A program made the translations under genes and the position numbers. The notes beneath the pieces were generated by a model, which saw only the letters and a list, made by a program, of their open reading frames with translations, ran no database searches and was not told the origin of the DNA. Source: an uncultured Winogradskyella sp. (GTDB lineage Bacteria > Bacteroidota > Bacteroidia > Flavobacteriales > Flavobacteriaceae). From it: a stretch of DNA of 64,000 bases. Shown piece after piece: positions 50,775 through 59,866 of the stretch; position 1 is the first letter of the stretch; every line of letters starts with the position of its first letter. The stretch lies in assembly GCF_947498345.1 (NCBI RefSeq), contig NZ_CANMJY010000001.1, positions 248,001 to 312,000 of the forward strand, in the 5' to 3' direction.

Positions 50775-53111
50775 ATGGATAACCAATATAATAGTAATCA
50801 TCTTTTTGAAGAAGAAGAAAGTGTTGATTTTAAGCGCGAAATTAGACGCTATTTGGTTTATTGGCCTTGGTTTTTATTAACCCTGTTAGTTGCACTAATT
50901 AGTGCATATATCTATTTAAGATATGCTCCACGTATTTTTGAAACTTATTCAAAGGTGAAAATTCTTGATGAATCTGAAGGTTTAGAGTTGCCTACATCTG
51001 CATTTATTTTTAAACGTACTAACATTAACTTAGAGAACGAAATTGAGATTATGACCTCATACCTTATAATGAATAGGGTCGTAAGAGAATTGAATCTCAA
51101 TGTAAGTTATTTTGAAGAAGGTACTATACAAACTAAACAAATAGAAAAATTACCATTTGAGTTCAGCCAAATCATTGAGCCAGATAGTATTTTTAAGGCG
51201 TTATCTTATAAGATTAATGTAACGGAATCTGGTCTGGAGGTTATTAATAACGATACTGAAAAAACGTTTAACTTTAAAGAGTATTCAACTTATAAAGAAG
51301 CTCACAAATTACCCTTTGATATAAAAATCAACCCAACGAACGGCAAAAATGAATTGCTAGATAAGACTTATATTATAAAATTTAGTCCAATCAAAAGTGC
51401 TGCACTACTTTTAAAGACTAAAATAGAAGTTACATCAATAGGTGAACAAAGTGACTTATTAAAATTAATAATTAAAGGAGAGAGTAAAGAGCTTTCCGAA
51501 AAAATATTAAATACGCTAATGGATGTATTTAATAGAGATGGTATTAATGACAGACAGCTTGTTTCAAAAAGAACACTAGACTTTATTGACGAGCGTTTTG
51601 TTTTTTTAGCTAAAGAATTGGATTCTATAGAGATAGATCAAGAAGTTTTTAAGGAAAAAAACAATATTGTTGATATAGCCACAGATGCAGAACTTGGTTT
51701 AGAACAACGTGTCAAATCAGAAGAAGAAGTATTTAGTTTAGAAAATCAATTGTCTTTATCAAAAATATTAGATAACTCTCTAAATAGTGATTCAGAATCA
51801 AATTTACTACCAGCTAATATAGGTATTGAAAATGCTAGTATTAATACACTAATATCAGAATATAATCAAGCTGTAATAAATAGAGATAAGCTTGCCAATA
51901 GTGGGGGTATTAATAATCCGTCAGTTAAGTTAGCAGAAAATCAGGTCTTGGATTTAAAGTCTAATATAAATAGGTCTTTAAAAGCATACTCTAGACAACT
52001 AGAAAGTACTTTAAGTCAACTTAAAGGGAGAAATCAAAGGTTATCGGGTAAAGTATCTAAAATACCAGAACAAGAAAGGTTGTTTAAAGCGATTCAACGA
52101 CAGCAGAAAATCAAAGAAAGTCTATACCTTTTACTACTACAAAAACGAGAAGAAGCTGCTATTAACTTGGCTATAACTGAACCCTCCATTAAAGTTGTAG
52201 AGAATGCACTTTCTGGTGCATATCCTATTTCTCCTAAGCCAAGAATAGTCTATGCAGCTGTACTATTAGGAGGATTGCTTATCCCTTTTGGCGTATTGTA
52301 TATCATGTTTATGTTAGACACAAAACTTCATGGTAAAGAAGATATTATAAGAGTTACCTCAAAAATCCCTGTGATAGGTGAAATACCAGATCTAAAAAAG
52401 AAAAAGGATATTATTTTTACAGACCCTAATGACCGTACAGCTTTAGCTGAGGCTTTTAGAATTTTAAGTTCTAATGTAGATTATATATTACCAATTAAGG
52501 ATGGAGAAAAAGGTAAAATAATATATTGCACGTCAACTATTAAAGGCGAAGGGAAAACCTATGTAAGTCTTAATTTATCCTTGGCGCTTTCGAGCATAAA
52601 CAAAAAAGTATTACTTATTGGTGCCGATTTGAGAAATCCTCAAATTCATACACATATTCATGAAGACAAACAAAAACCAGGGCTGTCTAATTATCTTCAT
52701 GATGTAAATTATGATTGGAAAGACGCCCTAATTAATGGTTTTGATAAACATCCAAACCACCACATAATCCTATCAGGAAGCATACCGCCTAATCCAGCAC
52801 ATTTACTAACCAATGGCCGTTTTAAAAAGCTCATAGAAGAAGCAAAAGAAGTTTATGATTATGTAGTTGTAGACACGGCTCCTACAATTTTGGTTACAGA
52901 TACTATGCTGATATCTCAGCTAGCAGATGCCACAATTTATCTGGCAAGAGCAAATTATACAGAGAAGAACCTATTGAGGTTTTCAAAAGAGTTACAAGAC
53001 TTAGGTAAACTAAAAAACATGGCTTATGTTATTAATAGTGTAGGTGCCAGCAAATCTTATGGCTATGGATATAATTACGGTTATAATTATGGCTATGGGT
53101 CAAAAACTTAG
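50775..53111 (+). CDS. Polysaccharide co-polymerase / BY-type tyrosine kinase (Wzc-like)
   Basis: Inner-membrane protein of 778 residues that controls chain length and export. A transmembrane helix near 30-50 is followed by a Wzz domain and a long periplasmic coiled coil (about 270-450). A second helix lies near 490 (VYAAVLLGGLLIPFGVLYIMF). The cytoplasmic BY-kinase domain (about 570-760) has the Walker A IKGEGKTYVSLNLSLAL, Walker A' LIGADLRNP and Walker B VVVDTAP. The C-terminus is a Tyr/Gly cluster (SYGYGYNYGYNYGYG), the site of autophosphorylation cycling in this family. It closes the exopolysaccharide locus. Confidence 0.94.
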   Translation: MDNQYNSNHLFEEEESVDFKREIRRYLVYWPWFLLTLLVALISAYIYLRYAPRIFETYSKVKILDESEGLELPTSAFIFKRTNINLENEIEIMTSYLIMNRVVRELNLNVSYFEEGTIQTKQIEKLPFEFSQIIEPDSIFKALSYKINVTESGLEVINNDTEKTFNFKEYSTYKEAHKLPFDIKINPTNGKNELLDKTYIIKFSPIKSAALLLKTKIEVTSIGEQSDLLKLIIKGESKELSEKILNTLMDVFNRDGINDRQLVSKRTLDFIDERFVFLAKELDSIEIDQEVFKEKNNIVDIATDAELGLEQRVKSEEEVFSLENQLSLSKILDNSLNSDSESNLLPANIGIENASINTLISEYNQAVINRDKLANSGGINNPSVKLAENQVLDLKSNINRSLKAYSRQLESTLSQLKGRNQRLSGKVSKIPEQERLFKAIQRQQKIKESLYLLLLQKREEAAINLAITEPSIKVVENALSGAYPISPKPRIVYAAVLLGGLLIPFGVLYIMFMLDTKLHGKEDIIRVTSKIPVIGEIPDLKKKKDIIFTDPNDRTALAEAFRILSSNVDYILPIKDGEKGKIIYCTSTIKGEGKTYVSLNLSLALSSINKKVLLIGADLRNPQIHTHIHEDKQKPGLSNYLHDVNYDWKDALINGFDKHPNHHIILSGSIPPNPAHLLTNGRFKKLIEEAKEVYDYVVVDTAPTILVTDTMLISQLADATIYLARANYTEKNLLRFSKELQDLGKLKNMAYVINSVGASKSYGYGYNYGYNYGYGSKT

Positions 53112-53127
53112 ATTATGATCTTTTTGC

Positions 53128-53149
53128 TATGACATTTGTCATAATTTTT
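53128..53149. other. Small palindrome downstream of the Wzc gene
   Basis: TATGAC (53128-53133) and GTCATA (53138-53143) with an ATTT loop, followed by ATTTTT. It is either a weak terminator for the export operon or an operator for the CBS gene. Confidence 0.35.
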
Positions 53150-53196
53150 AAGAGTGCTATCATTTAACTTTATAGTGAACTTATAATCATTATATC

Positions 53197-53616
53197 ATGA
53201 GACAGAGAATACCTGTAAGCACTATAATGTCTAAAAACCTTATAGCATTAAATAGAACTGACGATTTAGAAAGAGCTGAATTATTATTTAAACGTCATAA
53301 AATAAGACATATTCCAGTTGTTTCTGGAGAGGTCATAGTTGGGATGTTGAGTTATTCAGATTTATTACGCATTAGCTTTGCAGATGCAGTTGATGAATCT
53401 GAGACTAACGTAGATACTTTAGTATACAATATGTTTACAATAGATCAGGTAATGGTTAAAAATGTAACTACTGTTAATTCTGAGACTTCAATTAAAGATG
53501 TGGCAAAGATTTTAGCATCAAAAGAGTTTCACGCTTTACCTGTAGTAGATAATGGAATTTTGGTAGGTATTGTTACAACAACTGACTTAATTAACTATTT
53601 GATCGATCAGTATTAA
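53197..53616 (+). CDS. Two-CBS-domain protein
   Basis: Protein of 139 residues made of a tandem CBS pair (Bateman module). The first domain runs about 8-60 (STIMSKNLIALNRTDDLERAELLF, then HKIRHIPVVSGEVIVGMLS). The second runs about 80-137 (VMVKNVTTV, then EFHALPVVDNGILVGIVTTTDLI). Such modules bind adenine nucleotides and sense energy status, but a stand-alone protein needs an unknown partner. It ends at a bidirectional terminator facing rpe. Confidence 0.9.
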   Translation: MRQRIPVSTIMSKNLIALNRTDDLERAELLFKRHKIRHIPVVSGEVIVGMLSYSDLLRISFADAVDESETNVDTLVYNMFTIDQVMVKNVTTVNSETSIKDVAKILASKEFHALPVVDNGILVGIVTTTDLINYLIDQY

Positions 53617-53617
53617 T

Positions 53618-53640
53618 AAAAGCGCCTTAAGGCGCTTTTT
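53618..53640. terminator. Bidirectional terminator between the CBS gene and rpe
   Basis: Stem AAAAGCGCC / GGCGCTTTT with a TTAA loop, between convergent genes. Confidence 0.85.
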
Positions 53641-54302
53641 TATGAGTTAGCTAGAGCTTTTAGGGTTTTAATCGTTTCAGTTGGATTATTACTTTTAAAG
53701 ATATGACTACCTGCTACAAATGTATCTGCACCTGATTCAACTAATTTTTCAATATTTTTATCGGTGACTCCACCATCAATTTCGATACGCGTATCTAGCC
53801 CTTGCTCATTAATCATTTGTCGTAGTTTTTTTACGCGCTTATAAGTCACCTCTTCAAACTTTTGTCCGCCAAATCCAGGATTTATAGACATGAGTAATAT
53901 CATATAACATTCTGGTAAAATATCTTCTAAAACATTTAGTGGTGTTGTAATATTCAAAACTATACCTGCTTTACATCCTACATCTTTGATTTGTCTTAAG
54001 GTTCTATGTAGGTGCACAGTAGATTCATAGTGTACGGTAATTATATCCGCACCAACTTTAGCAAATTCTTCGATATATCGCTCTGGTTTTTCAATCATTA
54101 AATGTACATCTAATGGTTTTGTTGCATGCTTTTTAATAGCTGCAATTACAGGCATACCATAAGAAATGTTTGGTACAAAATGACCATCCATAACATCAAT
54201 ATGAAACCAATCTGCATCACTGTTATTTACCATTTCTGTATCACGTTGTAAGTTGCCAAAATCGGCAGCTAACATAGAAGGTGCAATTAAGCATTTAGTC
54301 AT
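53640..54302 (-). CDS. rpe: Ribulose-phosphate 3-epimerase
   Basis: Interconverts ribulose 5-phosphate and xylulose 5-phosphate in the pentose phosphate pathway. The 220-residue TIM barrel is of usual length. Motifs visible are APSMLAADFGNL at the N-terminus, WFHIDVMDGHFVPNISYG with the catalytic Asp and metal His, LDVHLMIEKPERYI, MSINPGFGGQKF and IEIDGGVT. The start overlaps the stop of the BLUF gene (ATGA), so translation of the two is probably coupled. Confidence 0.96.
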   Translation of the reverse strand: MTKCLIAPSMLAADFGNLQRDTEMVNNSDADWFHIDVMDGHFVPNISYGMPVIAAIKKHATKPLDVHLMIEKPERYIEEFAKVGADIITVHYESTVHLHRTLRQIKDVGCKAGIVLNITTPLNVLEDILPECYMILLMSINPGFGGQKFEEVTYKRVKKLRQMINEQGLDTRIEIDGGVTDKNIEKLVESGADTFVAGSHIFKSNNPTETIKTLKALANS

Positions 54303-54715
54303 TGGTTGTGTTTTAAAAAGTTAGTGGTTAACCGAATTAATTTATCTGCAGGTAAATAGTTAGCATTATTAATCCAATTAAAGTACAAATATAACTTTTT
54401 CATATCTTCAAATTTTTGAAATATCTCAAAATTTCCACTATTATAATCATTGAAAATACGACCCTCAATTTTTGTGTTTAATAAGGTGATTAAACCAGTA
54501 TGCCTTATATCCCTTTTTATTCTTTTGTATAATGCATCTACCTTTTTGGTGTCTCCTTCTAAAATTTGAAAAAAGTGTTTGTTCTTTATAATTAGAAGTC
54601 CAGTAATATTTTGAATCTTATTATTTTTATTAACATATGTTATTAGCTCGTCAATAGTTTTACGATTCAAATCTTTAGCAAAGTTACTAATATAACAAAT
54701 GGCCTTCATAAACAA
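54299..54715 (-). CDS. BLUF-domain blue-light sensor protein
   Basis: Flavin-based blue-light receptor domain of 138 residues with no attached output domain. ICYISNF carries the conserved Tyr8, QNITGLLIIKN the flavin-contacting Asn36, and FFQILEGD the conserved Gln50. The RDIRHTG segment is also typical. At the position of the semi-conserved Trp/Met pair (W-x-M in AppA and PixD) it has Tyr91 and Ser93, so signalling may differ. A C-terminal helical extension of about 40 residues follows. It shares an ATGA junction with rpe. FAD binding is likely from the conserved residues; the light response is inferred. Confidence 0.85.
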   Translation of the reverse strand: MFMKAICYISNFAKDLNRKTIDELITYVNKNNKIQNITGLLIIKNKHFFQILEGDTKKVDALYKRIKRDIRHTGLITLLNTKIEGRIFNDYNSGNFEIFQKFEDMKKLYLYFNWINNANYLPADKLIRLTTNFLKHNQ

Positions 54716-54753
54716 AAAGATAATTACATTACTCTAAAGTAGTGCAAAAAAGT

Positions 54754-54780
54754 GAACCCACGGTAATCAGCCGTGGGTTC
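54754..54780 (-). terminator. Intrinsic terminator of rpoD
   Basis: 10-bp stem (GAACCCACGG / CCGTGGGTTC, loop of 7), followed on the minus strand by ACTTTTTTG. Confidence 0.75.
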
Positions 54781-54788
54781 TTTCATCA

Positions 54789-54809
54789 ATCAAAAAACGA
54801 ACAGTTATG
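54789..54809 (+). repeat. 21-bp direct repeat, copy 2
   Basis: Identical to 13888-13908. Here the terminal ATG opens only a 9-codon frame. The end of the repeat forms a hairpin with the following TAACTGTT. Confidence 0.6.
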
Positions 54810-54860
54810 TTTTGTAACTGTTGTTACCTTTATTAGGTTGGTCGCTAAATATACAAAAAA

Positions 54861-55724
54861 CTAACCTAAATATGTCTTTAATATTTTACTTCTAGACGTA
54901 TGCTTTAATCGTCTAATCGCTTTTTCTTTAATTTGTCTTACACGTTCACGGGTAAGGTCAAACGTTTCACCAATTTCTTCTAAGGTCATTGGGTGTTGAT
55001 TTCCTAAACCAAAATATAAACGTATAACATCTGCTTCACGCGGTGTTAATGTCTCCAAGGCACGTTCAATTTCAGTACGTAAAGACTCGTGTAACAAATC
55101 TTTGTCCGGGTTTGGTGATTCTCCACTTCGTAATACATCATAAAGATTAGAGTCTTCACCTTCAACCAAAGGTGCATCCATACTAACGTGACGCCCAGAA
55201 TTTTTCATAGACTCCTTAACATCGTTAATGGTCATGTCTAGTTCTTTTGCGATTTCTTCTGCGGAAGGAGGGCGCTCATGACTTTGCTCTAAAAAGGCAA
55301 ACGTCTTATTAATCTTATTTATAGAACCAATTTTGTTTAACGGTAAACGTACAATACGAGATTGCTCAGCCAATGCTTGCAAAATGGATTGTCTAATCCA
55401 CCAAACTGCATAAGATATAAATTTAAAACCACGAGTTTCATCAAAACGTTGTGCAGCTTTAATTAGACCTAAATTACCTTCATTAATTAAATCTGGCAAT
55501 GTTAGTCCTTGGTTTTGGTATTGCTTAGCTACAGAAACGACAAAACGCAAGTTGGCTTTAGTTAATTTTTCTAAAGCAATTTGGTCACCAGCCTTAATAC
55601 GTTGTGCTAATTCTACCTCTTCATCTGCTGTAATTAAATCTACCTTACCAATTTCTTGTAGGTATTTGTCCAGTGAAGCAGTCTCCCTGTTGGTTACCTG
55701 CTTGGTAATTTTAAGTTGTCTCAT
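54861..55724 (-). CDS. rpoD: Primary RNA polymerase sigma factor (RpoD/SigA, Bacteroidota short form)
   Basis: Housekeeping sigma factor of 287 residues, the short form without region 1.1 and the long non-conserved spacer, as in other Bacteroidota. Region 1.2 is [20 protein letters not shown]. Region 2 contains [23 protein letters not shown] and [15 protein letters not shown]. Region 3 follows, and region 4 ends with [27 protein letters not shown]. Its holoenzyme would read the TTTG / TAnnTTTG promoters noted elsewhere in the window. It has its own terminator and is not co-transcribed with the BLUF gene unless read-through occurs. Confidence 0.95.
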   Translation of the reverse strand: MRQLKITKQVTNRETASLDKYLQEIGKVDLITADEEVELAQRIKAGDQIALEKLTKANLRFVVSVAKQYQNQGLTLPDLINEGNLGLIKAAQRFDETRGFKFISYAVWWIRQSILQALAEQSRIVRLPLNKIGSINKINKTFAFLEQSHERPPSAEEIAKELDMTINDVKESMKNSGRHVSMDAPLVEGEDSNLYDVLRSGESPNPDKDLLHESLRTEIERALETLTPREADVIRLYFGLGNQHPMTLEEIGETFDLTRERVRQIKEKAIRRLKHTSRSKILKTYLG

Positions 55725-55914
55725 TTAATTCTAAGATTTGTGCAATGTTTCTACAACACTAGGTCGCTCTTAATTATACGTACAAAAGCGATAAAATGTT
55801 ACACAACTTTTAAAAAAAGTTTAAATCCTTAATAGTTTTACTGTATTCAATATTTAAATCGTCAATAGTTTAATGAGATAAAATGTGTTTTTTGATTGAC
55901 ATGACAAGCTCTTA

Positions 55915-57183
55915 TCAAAACCTATATTCAATACCTGCATTAATAGATATTATGAATGGATTGACAGTTCCATTTCTTAGAATAGATTTAGTTTGATAGT
56001 TAAAATTTGATTCAACATTAATATAAATGTTTTTAAATAATTTATTCTCTACACCTAAGCCGAGGTGTAGACCTAAAGTAGATTTGTATTCAAAATTGTT
56101 AGCGCTCAAAATCATGGAAGTGCTATTACTTGACTGGCCTTGAATTTTAAAGTAGCTAATTCCTCCAGTAATATATGGATTAATTTTTTTATTAAATGGT
56201 GTATATTTTACATCCAATGGAAATTCGAGATATTCAACTTTATTTTGAATACTGTCAATGGTTTGCTTTAAATTGAGTTTTCTCACGCCAAACCGTAAAT
56301 AAATAGATCTGTTTATTCGGTAACTTGTAAGTGCACCATAATTAGTTGAAGAATTATCTTTAGTTTTTGTATCAAATGCATCATAGGTTGATAATAAAAA
56401 TTGCGGTGTTATACTCCATCGAGATGTTATATCTATACTACTACTGTCTGTTGTTTTTTCTTCAGTAAATTCTGCTGTTTTTTCCTCAGAGACTAAACGT
56501 CTTAGTTTTTGTTCTTTCTTAATGGAATCCTCATCAATTTTATTGATTACTATTAAGCTATCAAGTTTTGTGAAGGTAAGATTCCTTTCTAGGAGTTTTT
56601 TTGTGCTATTGTTTAATTGACTATTGTCTTTGGTTTCTTTGTCTTTTCTTACAAACACTAATTTTGAGGTTTTTTCAACTTTTAATGAATCTAATGCTAT
56701 TGAATATTTAGGTTTATTTTTTGAACTTATACTAAATGATTTGTGTGTGGTGGGTGTCCGTTTTTTGTTGATGATTGAATTTAATTTTTTTGATTTACTA
56801 CTTTTAGTAGTTTGATCAACAATTTTATGATTTTTGCCCTTAGGTTCTAAAGTTTTTATAGTGTTGGTATTTGATACATTATTTTTTTCGGGCTCACTAA
56901 ATTGTTCAATTTTTGGCAAATTTGAGTTTTCAATTATTTTTATTTCTTGATCCTCAATAAGATTTGGTTCTTTTTCGATAGAATTATGCAGTGAGATGCC
57001 TAACCATAGCAATATTGTCATAATAACTAATCCTACTCCTAATATCCAAAAGATAATCCCACGATGTTTCTTTTTCTTTTTTAGTTCACTTTTTATATTA
57101 TCCCAAACCAAATCATCTGGACTTTCTTTGAAGTTTTCTAATCTATCTTTTATCGCAGGTCCTATATCTTTTTTAGTTTCCAT
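55915..57183 (-). CDS. Membrane-anchored protein with barrel-like C-terminus, putative anti-sigma factor
   Basis: Protein of 422 residues. The cytoplasmic N-terminus (1-40) is followed by one transmembrane helix (about 42-64, IIFWILGVGLVIMTILLWLGI). A low-complexity Lys/Ser/Thr-rich region (about 70-250) and a strand-rich C-terminal domain of about 170 residues (SITPQFLLSTYDAF ... INAGIEYRF) resembling an outer-membrane barrel follow. The N-terminal 65 residues resemble the putative anti-sigma at 13087-13857. The start overlaps the ECF sigma stop by one base (TAATG). It seems to fuse in one chain what the other ECF locus splits over two genes. Confidence 0.65.
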   Translation of the reverse strand: METKKDIGPAIKDRLENFKESPDDLVWDNIKSELKKKKKHRGIIFWILGVGLVIMTILLWLGISLHNSIEKEPNLIEDQEIKIIENSNLPKIEQFSEPEKNNVSNTNTIKTLEPKGKNHKIVDQTTKSSKSKKLNSIINKKRTPTTHKSFSISSKNKPKYSIALDSLKVEKTSKLVFVRKDKETKDNSQLNNSTKKLLERNLTFTKLDSLIVINKIDEDSIKKEQKLRRLVSEEKTAEFTEEKTTDSSSIDITSRWSITPQFLLSTYDAFDTKTKDNSSTNYGALTSYRINRSIYLRFGVRKLNLKQTIDSIQNKVEYLEFPLDVKYTPFNKKINPYITGGISYFKIQGQSSNSTSMILSANNFEYKSTLGLHLGLGVENKLFKNIYINVESNFNYQTKSILRNGTVNPFIISINAGIEYRF

Positions 57184-57737
57184 TAGATGCCAGGTTTTTT
57201 AGTTGTTGTATTAGTTGGCTTTAGTATTTTAGCCTGTAATAGGTTCTTAGCTCTATGTAAGTTTGATTTTGATGTACTAACACTTATGTTTAATAGCTTT
57301 GCGACATCTTTATGAGAATAATCATCGAGCTCATATAAGTTAAATACCATTCGATACTTAGGTGGTAACTCTTGGATGTGTTTTAAGATGTCGTGCAATT
57401 TGATATTTTTAATAGCACTTTCATTTATGAGGGTATGGTCTTGAAGAATATCATTATTAATGATAATATTTAGATGACTTTGCTTTTTGTACTTGTCTAT
57501 TGCCTTATTTATAGTGATTCGTTTTATCCAACCTTCAAATGAGCCATTACCTTTAAATTTTTTGATATTACTGAAAATCTCCAAAAATGAATCCTGTAAA
57601 TTGTCTTGCGCCTCTTCTCTGTTTTTACAATATTTTAAACATAATAAAAACAAATCATCTTTATACCTTTGGTACAGCTGACTCTGTGCGTCGAGATTTT
57701 GCTTTTTACAAGCTTTTATGAGTTGTTCTATATTCAA
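57183..57737 (-). CDS. ECF-type RNA polymerase sigma factor
   Basis: Alternative sigma factor of 184 residues. Region 2 ends with the conserved GSFEGWIKRITINKAIDKY (about 67-85), which is nearly the same as in the ECF factor at 12537-13100. Region 4 is the C-terminal helix-turn-helix (PPKYRMVFNLYELDDYSHKDVAKLL, split by a short loop, then SVSTSKSNLHRAKNLL). Its stop codon overlaps the start of the membrane protein by one base, indicating coupled translation of a sigma/anti-sigma-type pair. Confidence 0.9.
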   Translation of the reverse strand: MNIEQLIKACKKQNLDAQSQLYQRYKDDLFLLCLKYCKNREEAQDNLQDSFLEIFSNIKKFKGNGSFEGWIKRITINKAIDKYKKQSHLNIIINNDILQDHTLINESAIKNIKLHDILKHIQELPPKYRMVFNLYELDDYSHKDVAKLLNISVSTSKSNLHRAKNLLQAKILKPTNTTTKKPGI

Positions 57738-57749
57738 TTACTCTATATG

Positions 57750-58712
57750 TTATTCAAATACATACTCTAAAGTGAATTTATAGAAATAGTCAATACTATT
57801 ATTTGTATACACTCTATAGTCATCATAAAGGCTAATATTATTAGTGTCTAAAGTATTTTCAAATTCTACAGGAAATGATCCTTCGGTTACTGAAGTAGAG
57901 CTAAAAGCACTCATTGAATTTGGAGATAAGAATCTTGGGTTGAAATTAAATATTATCTGAGATTCCAAGTGATATAATAGCATTGTATTTTTACGACCAA
58001 AAGTTTCTTCATAAATAGTTTGCAAAGTGTTAACACTTGTGTTGTAACCATATGTATTAAGATTAACCATTGATGTAGTCCCATCTGTGTATCTTACTGA
58101 GGTTTCTTCTGTTATCATATTGTCATTGGTGTCATATATACTTCTCTTAACGCTTATTGGTCCATTATTGATATAATCAAATATTTCAAAATAAGTTCTA
58201 TTGTCATTATCTTCAAGAATCATTTTCATAGTAGAAATAAATGTATCGTAATTAATCCCATCAGTACTTCTTTTCCGTTCTGCAAAGATGGTGTCTTGTG
58301 TATGTGTAAATGTGTGCTTATCGTAATATAACTGAAGTGTGTCTGTTTCAGTGAACATGGAAATATACTCTAATAAGTTACCGTTATTATCGTAGTTATA
58401 GTTTGTTTTCTTAATCATTTGATTATTTTCATACGTCACTATTTCAGTAATTCTATCATCTAAATAGCTATAGGTACTATTTAAAGTAGTGTTGAATTCG
58501 TTTGAATTATATAAAGAACTTAGAATTCTATTATTTCCAAGTATATAAATCGTTTGCTCAGATATATCTAAGGTTGAAGTGTCATAAATAGAATAAATAA
58601 ACTCTGTAAGTGTACCATTAAAACTCTCTTGTTCAACGATCATTTCATCTGAAGTACATGCGGTAAAAATTAATGTAACAAAGAATGCAACAATAAAGAC
58701 TGATTTTTTCAT
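57750..58712 (-). CDS. Lipoprotein with YD-repeat-like sequence
   Basis: Putative lipoprotein of 320 residues with a lipobox (VTLIFTAC, Cys at residue 19). The body contains weak tyrosine-rich repeat-like segments such as NYDNNGNLLEYI and SIYDTNDNMITEE, reminiscent of YD/RHS-type repeats but without a polymorphic toxin tip. Function is unknown. It is 12 bp upstream of the ECF sigma on the same strand, so it may be co-transcribed with it. Confidence 0.6.
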   Translation of the reverse strand: MKKSVFIVAFFVTLIFTACTSDEMIVEQESFNGTLTEFIYSIYDTSTLDISEQTIYILGNNRILSSLYNSNEFNTTLNSTYSYLDDRITEIVTYENNQMIKKTNYNYDNNGNLLEYISMFTETDTLQLYYDKHTFTHTQDTIFAERKRSTDGINYDTFISTMKMILEDNDNRTYFEIFDYINNGPISVKRSIYDTNDNMITEETSVRYTDGTTSMVNLNTYGYNTSVNTLQTIYEETFGRKNTMLLYHLESQIIFNFNPRFLSPNSMSAFSSTSVTEGSFPVEFENTLDTNNISLYDDYRVYTNNSIDYFYKFTLEYVFE

Positions 58713-58782
58713 GATATTTTGTTTTACCTATAGTCTTTAAAACTATTTAAAGGTTGCGTTTAAAAAGGTAAAACTTTAAAAT

Positions 58783-59751
58783 CTATTCAAAATCTAAAAC
58801 TTGAGTTGCTTCTATAAGTTGATAAAGAGCATCAATCTTAGCATAAATTTTATTAAAAAAACTAAGCTTTTCTTTTTCGCCAGCAGTGTTTAAAAGTTTA
58901 GAGCTTTGTAATTGTTTTTTTAAAAAATCTTCAGCTTCTAAACAGGTGATTTTATCTGAAGTTTGATAATAGGATAATATTGTAAAAGGTACAAAAAGTG
59001 ATTTTTGAAGCGGAGTGCTTACCAGAACGTTATTGTTCATTAATAATAATTCATTGTAATAAAAAAGATATTGTTCATTACTTGGATTTACTTTTTTAGA
59101 AATGATAAAGATCAAATGTTTTAAGTCTTTGCATAATTCTAAAGCGGTAGAGTTACTAATAAGACCTGCTTCTTTGTAAAAATGAATTTGTTTTAGTGTG
59201 CTATTTACGGTAGTTACATCCCAAATTTCAGTGGTGTTTAAGTTTTGGTATAAGCTACCTAAAGCCTTAGCAGATTGTAATGTCGCTACTTTTAAAGAAA
59301 AGGATTCAAATCCTTTTGAAACCATTGTAGGGTCAAGCAACTTTAGCCATACAAACATTTTAAAACGGCTTAACAGATTGCTTTCTAAAGTATAGAACAA
59401 TGGAATATCCTTTGCTGAATACAATATGCGACTCTCATTCTGATTTAGTAAGGGCTTTAATGAGTTATAGGAATTGTCAAAATAAGTCTGCAATTCTAAT
59501 TCGTTATGAATGGGCTTAGTTTTCTCTACTGCAATAATATCATCTTTTGTGTTTTCGAATAAACGATCTAAGGATAGATTGTAATACTTAGCTAAGCGTA
59601 CACTTTCCTCTAAAGAGAATTTACTTTTACCAGAGCTACGTCTATGTGCCGCATCATAGCTAATATCTAGTGCTGTTGCTATGGCTTCATTGAGTGATGT
59701 AGCATGTGGTAATTCAGTTTTTAGCTTTTCTAATAATTGTTCTTGAAACAT
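58783..59751 (-). CDS. Helix-turn-helix transcriptional regulator
   Basis: Protein of 322 residues. The N-terminal 70 residues form an XRE-like HTH domain (SLNEAIATALDISYDAAHRR, then GKSKFSLEESVRLAKYYNLSLDRLF). The remaining 250 or so residues are helical and could sense a ligand. It is divergent from the HMGR-kinase operon, and a perfect 17-bp palindrome lies 18 bp upstream of its start codon, so it probably controls itself and the operon. The ligand is unknown; a mevalonate or lipid intermediate is only a guess. Confidence 0.75.
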   Translation of the reverse strand: MFQEQLLEKLKTELPHATSLNEAIATALDISYDAAHRRSSGKSKFSLEESVRLAKYYNLSLDRLFENTKDDIIAVEKTKPIHNELELQTYFDNSYNSLKPLLNQNESRILYSAKDIPLFYTLESNLLSRFKMFVWLKLLDPTMVSKGFESFSLKVATLQSAKALGSLYQNLNTTEIWDVTTVNSTLKQIHFYKEAGLISNSTALELCKDLKHLIFIISKKVNPSNEQYLFYYNELLLMNNNVLVSTPLQKSLFVPFTILSYYQTSDKITCLEAEDFLKKQLQSSKLLNTAGEKEKLSFFNKIYAKIDALYQLIEATQVLDFE

Positions 59752-59764
59752 ATGGTAATGTAAT

Positions 59765-59772
59765 TATATTTG
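59765..59772 (+). promoter_or_regulatory. Possible -7 element of the HMGR operon
   Basis: TATATTTG fits TAnnTTTG and overlaps the palindrome at 59769-59785. Two more matches (TAAATTTG at 59789-59796 and 59837-59844) exist in this AT-rich spacer, so the true start is uncertain. Confidence 0.35.
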
Positions 59773-59785
59773 TGATAATCACAAA
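59769..59785. promoter_or_regulatory. Perfect 17-bp palindrome, probable operator
   Basis: TTTGTGATAATCACAAA in the 115-bp divergent spacer. Two related GTGATT half-sites follow (59803-59808 and 59824-59829). The arrangement suggests a dimeric regulator with one strong site and two weaker half-sites between the HTH gene and the HMGR operon. Confidence 0.55.
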
Positions 59786-59866
59786 AAATAAATTTGTTTT
59801 TCGTGATTTTGAAAAAACTAAATGTGATTATAGCAATAAATTTGATTAAACTTTAAATCAAAAATT

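Noticed and set aside
54807..54836. Short frame starting at the ATG of the second 21-bp repeat
   Set aside because: Only nine codons before a stop; not a gene.
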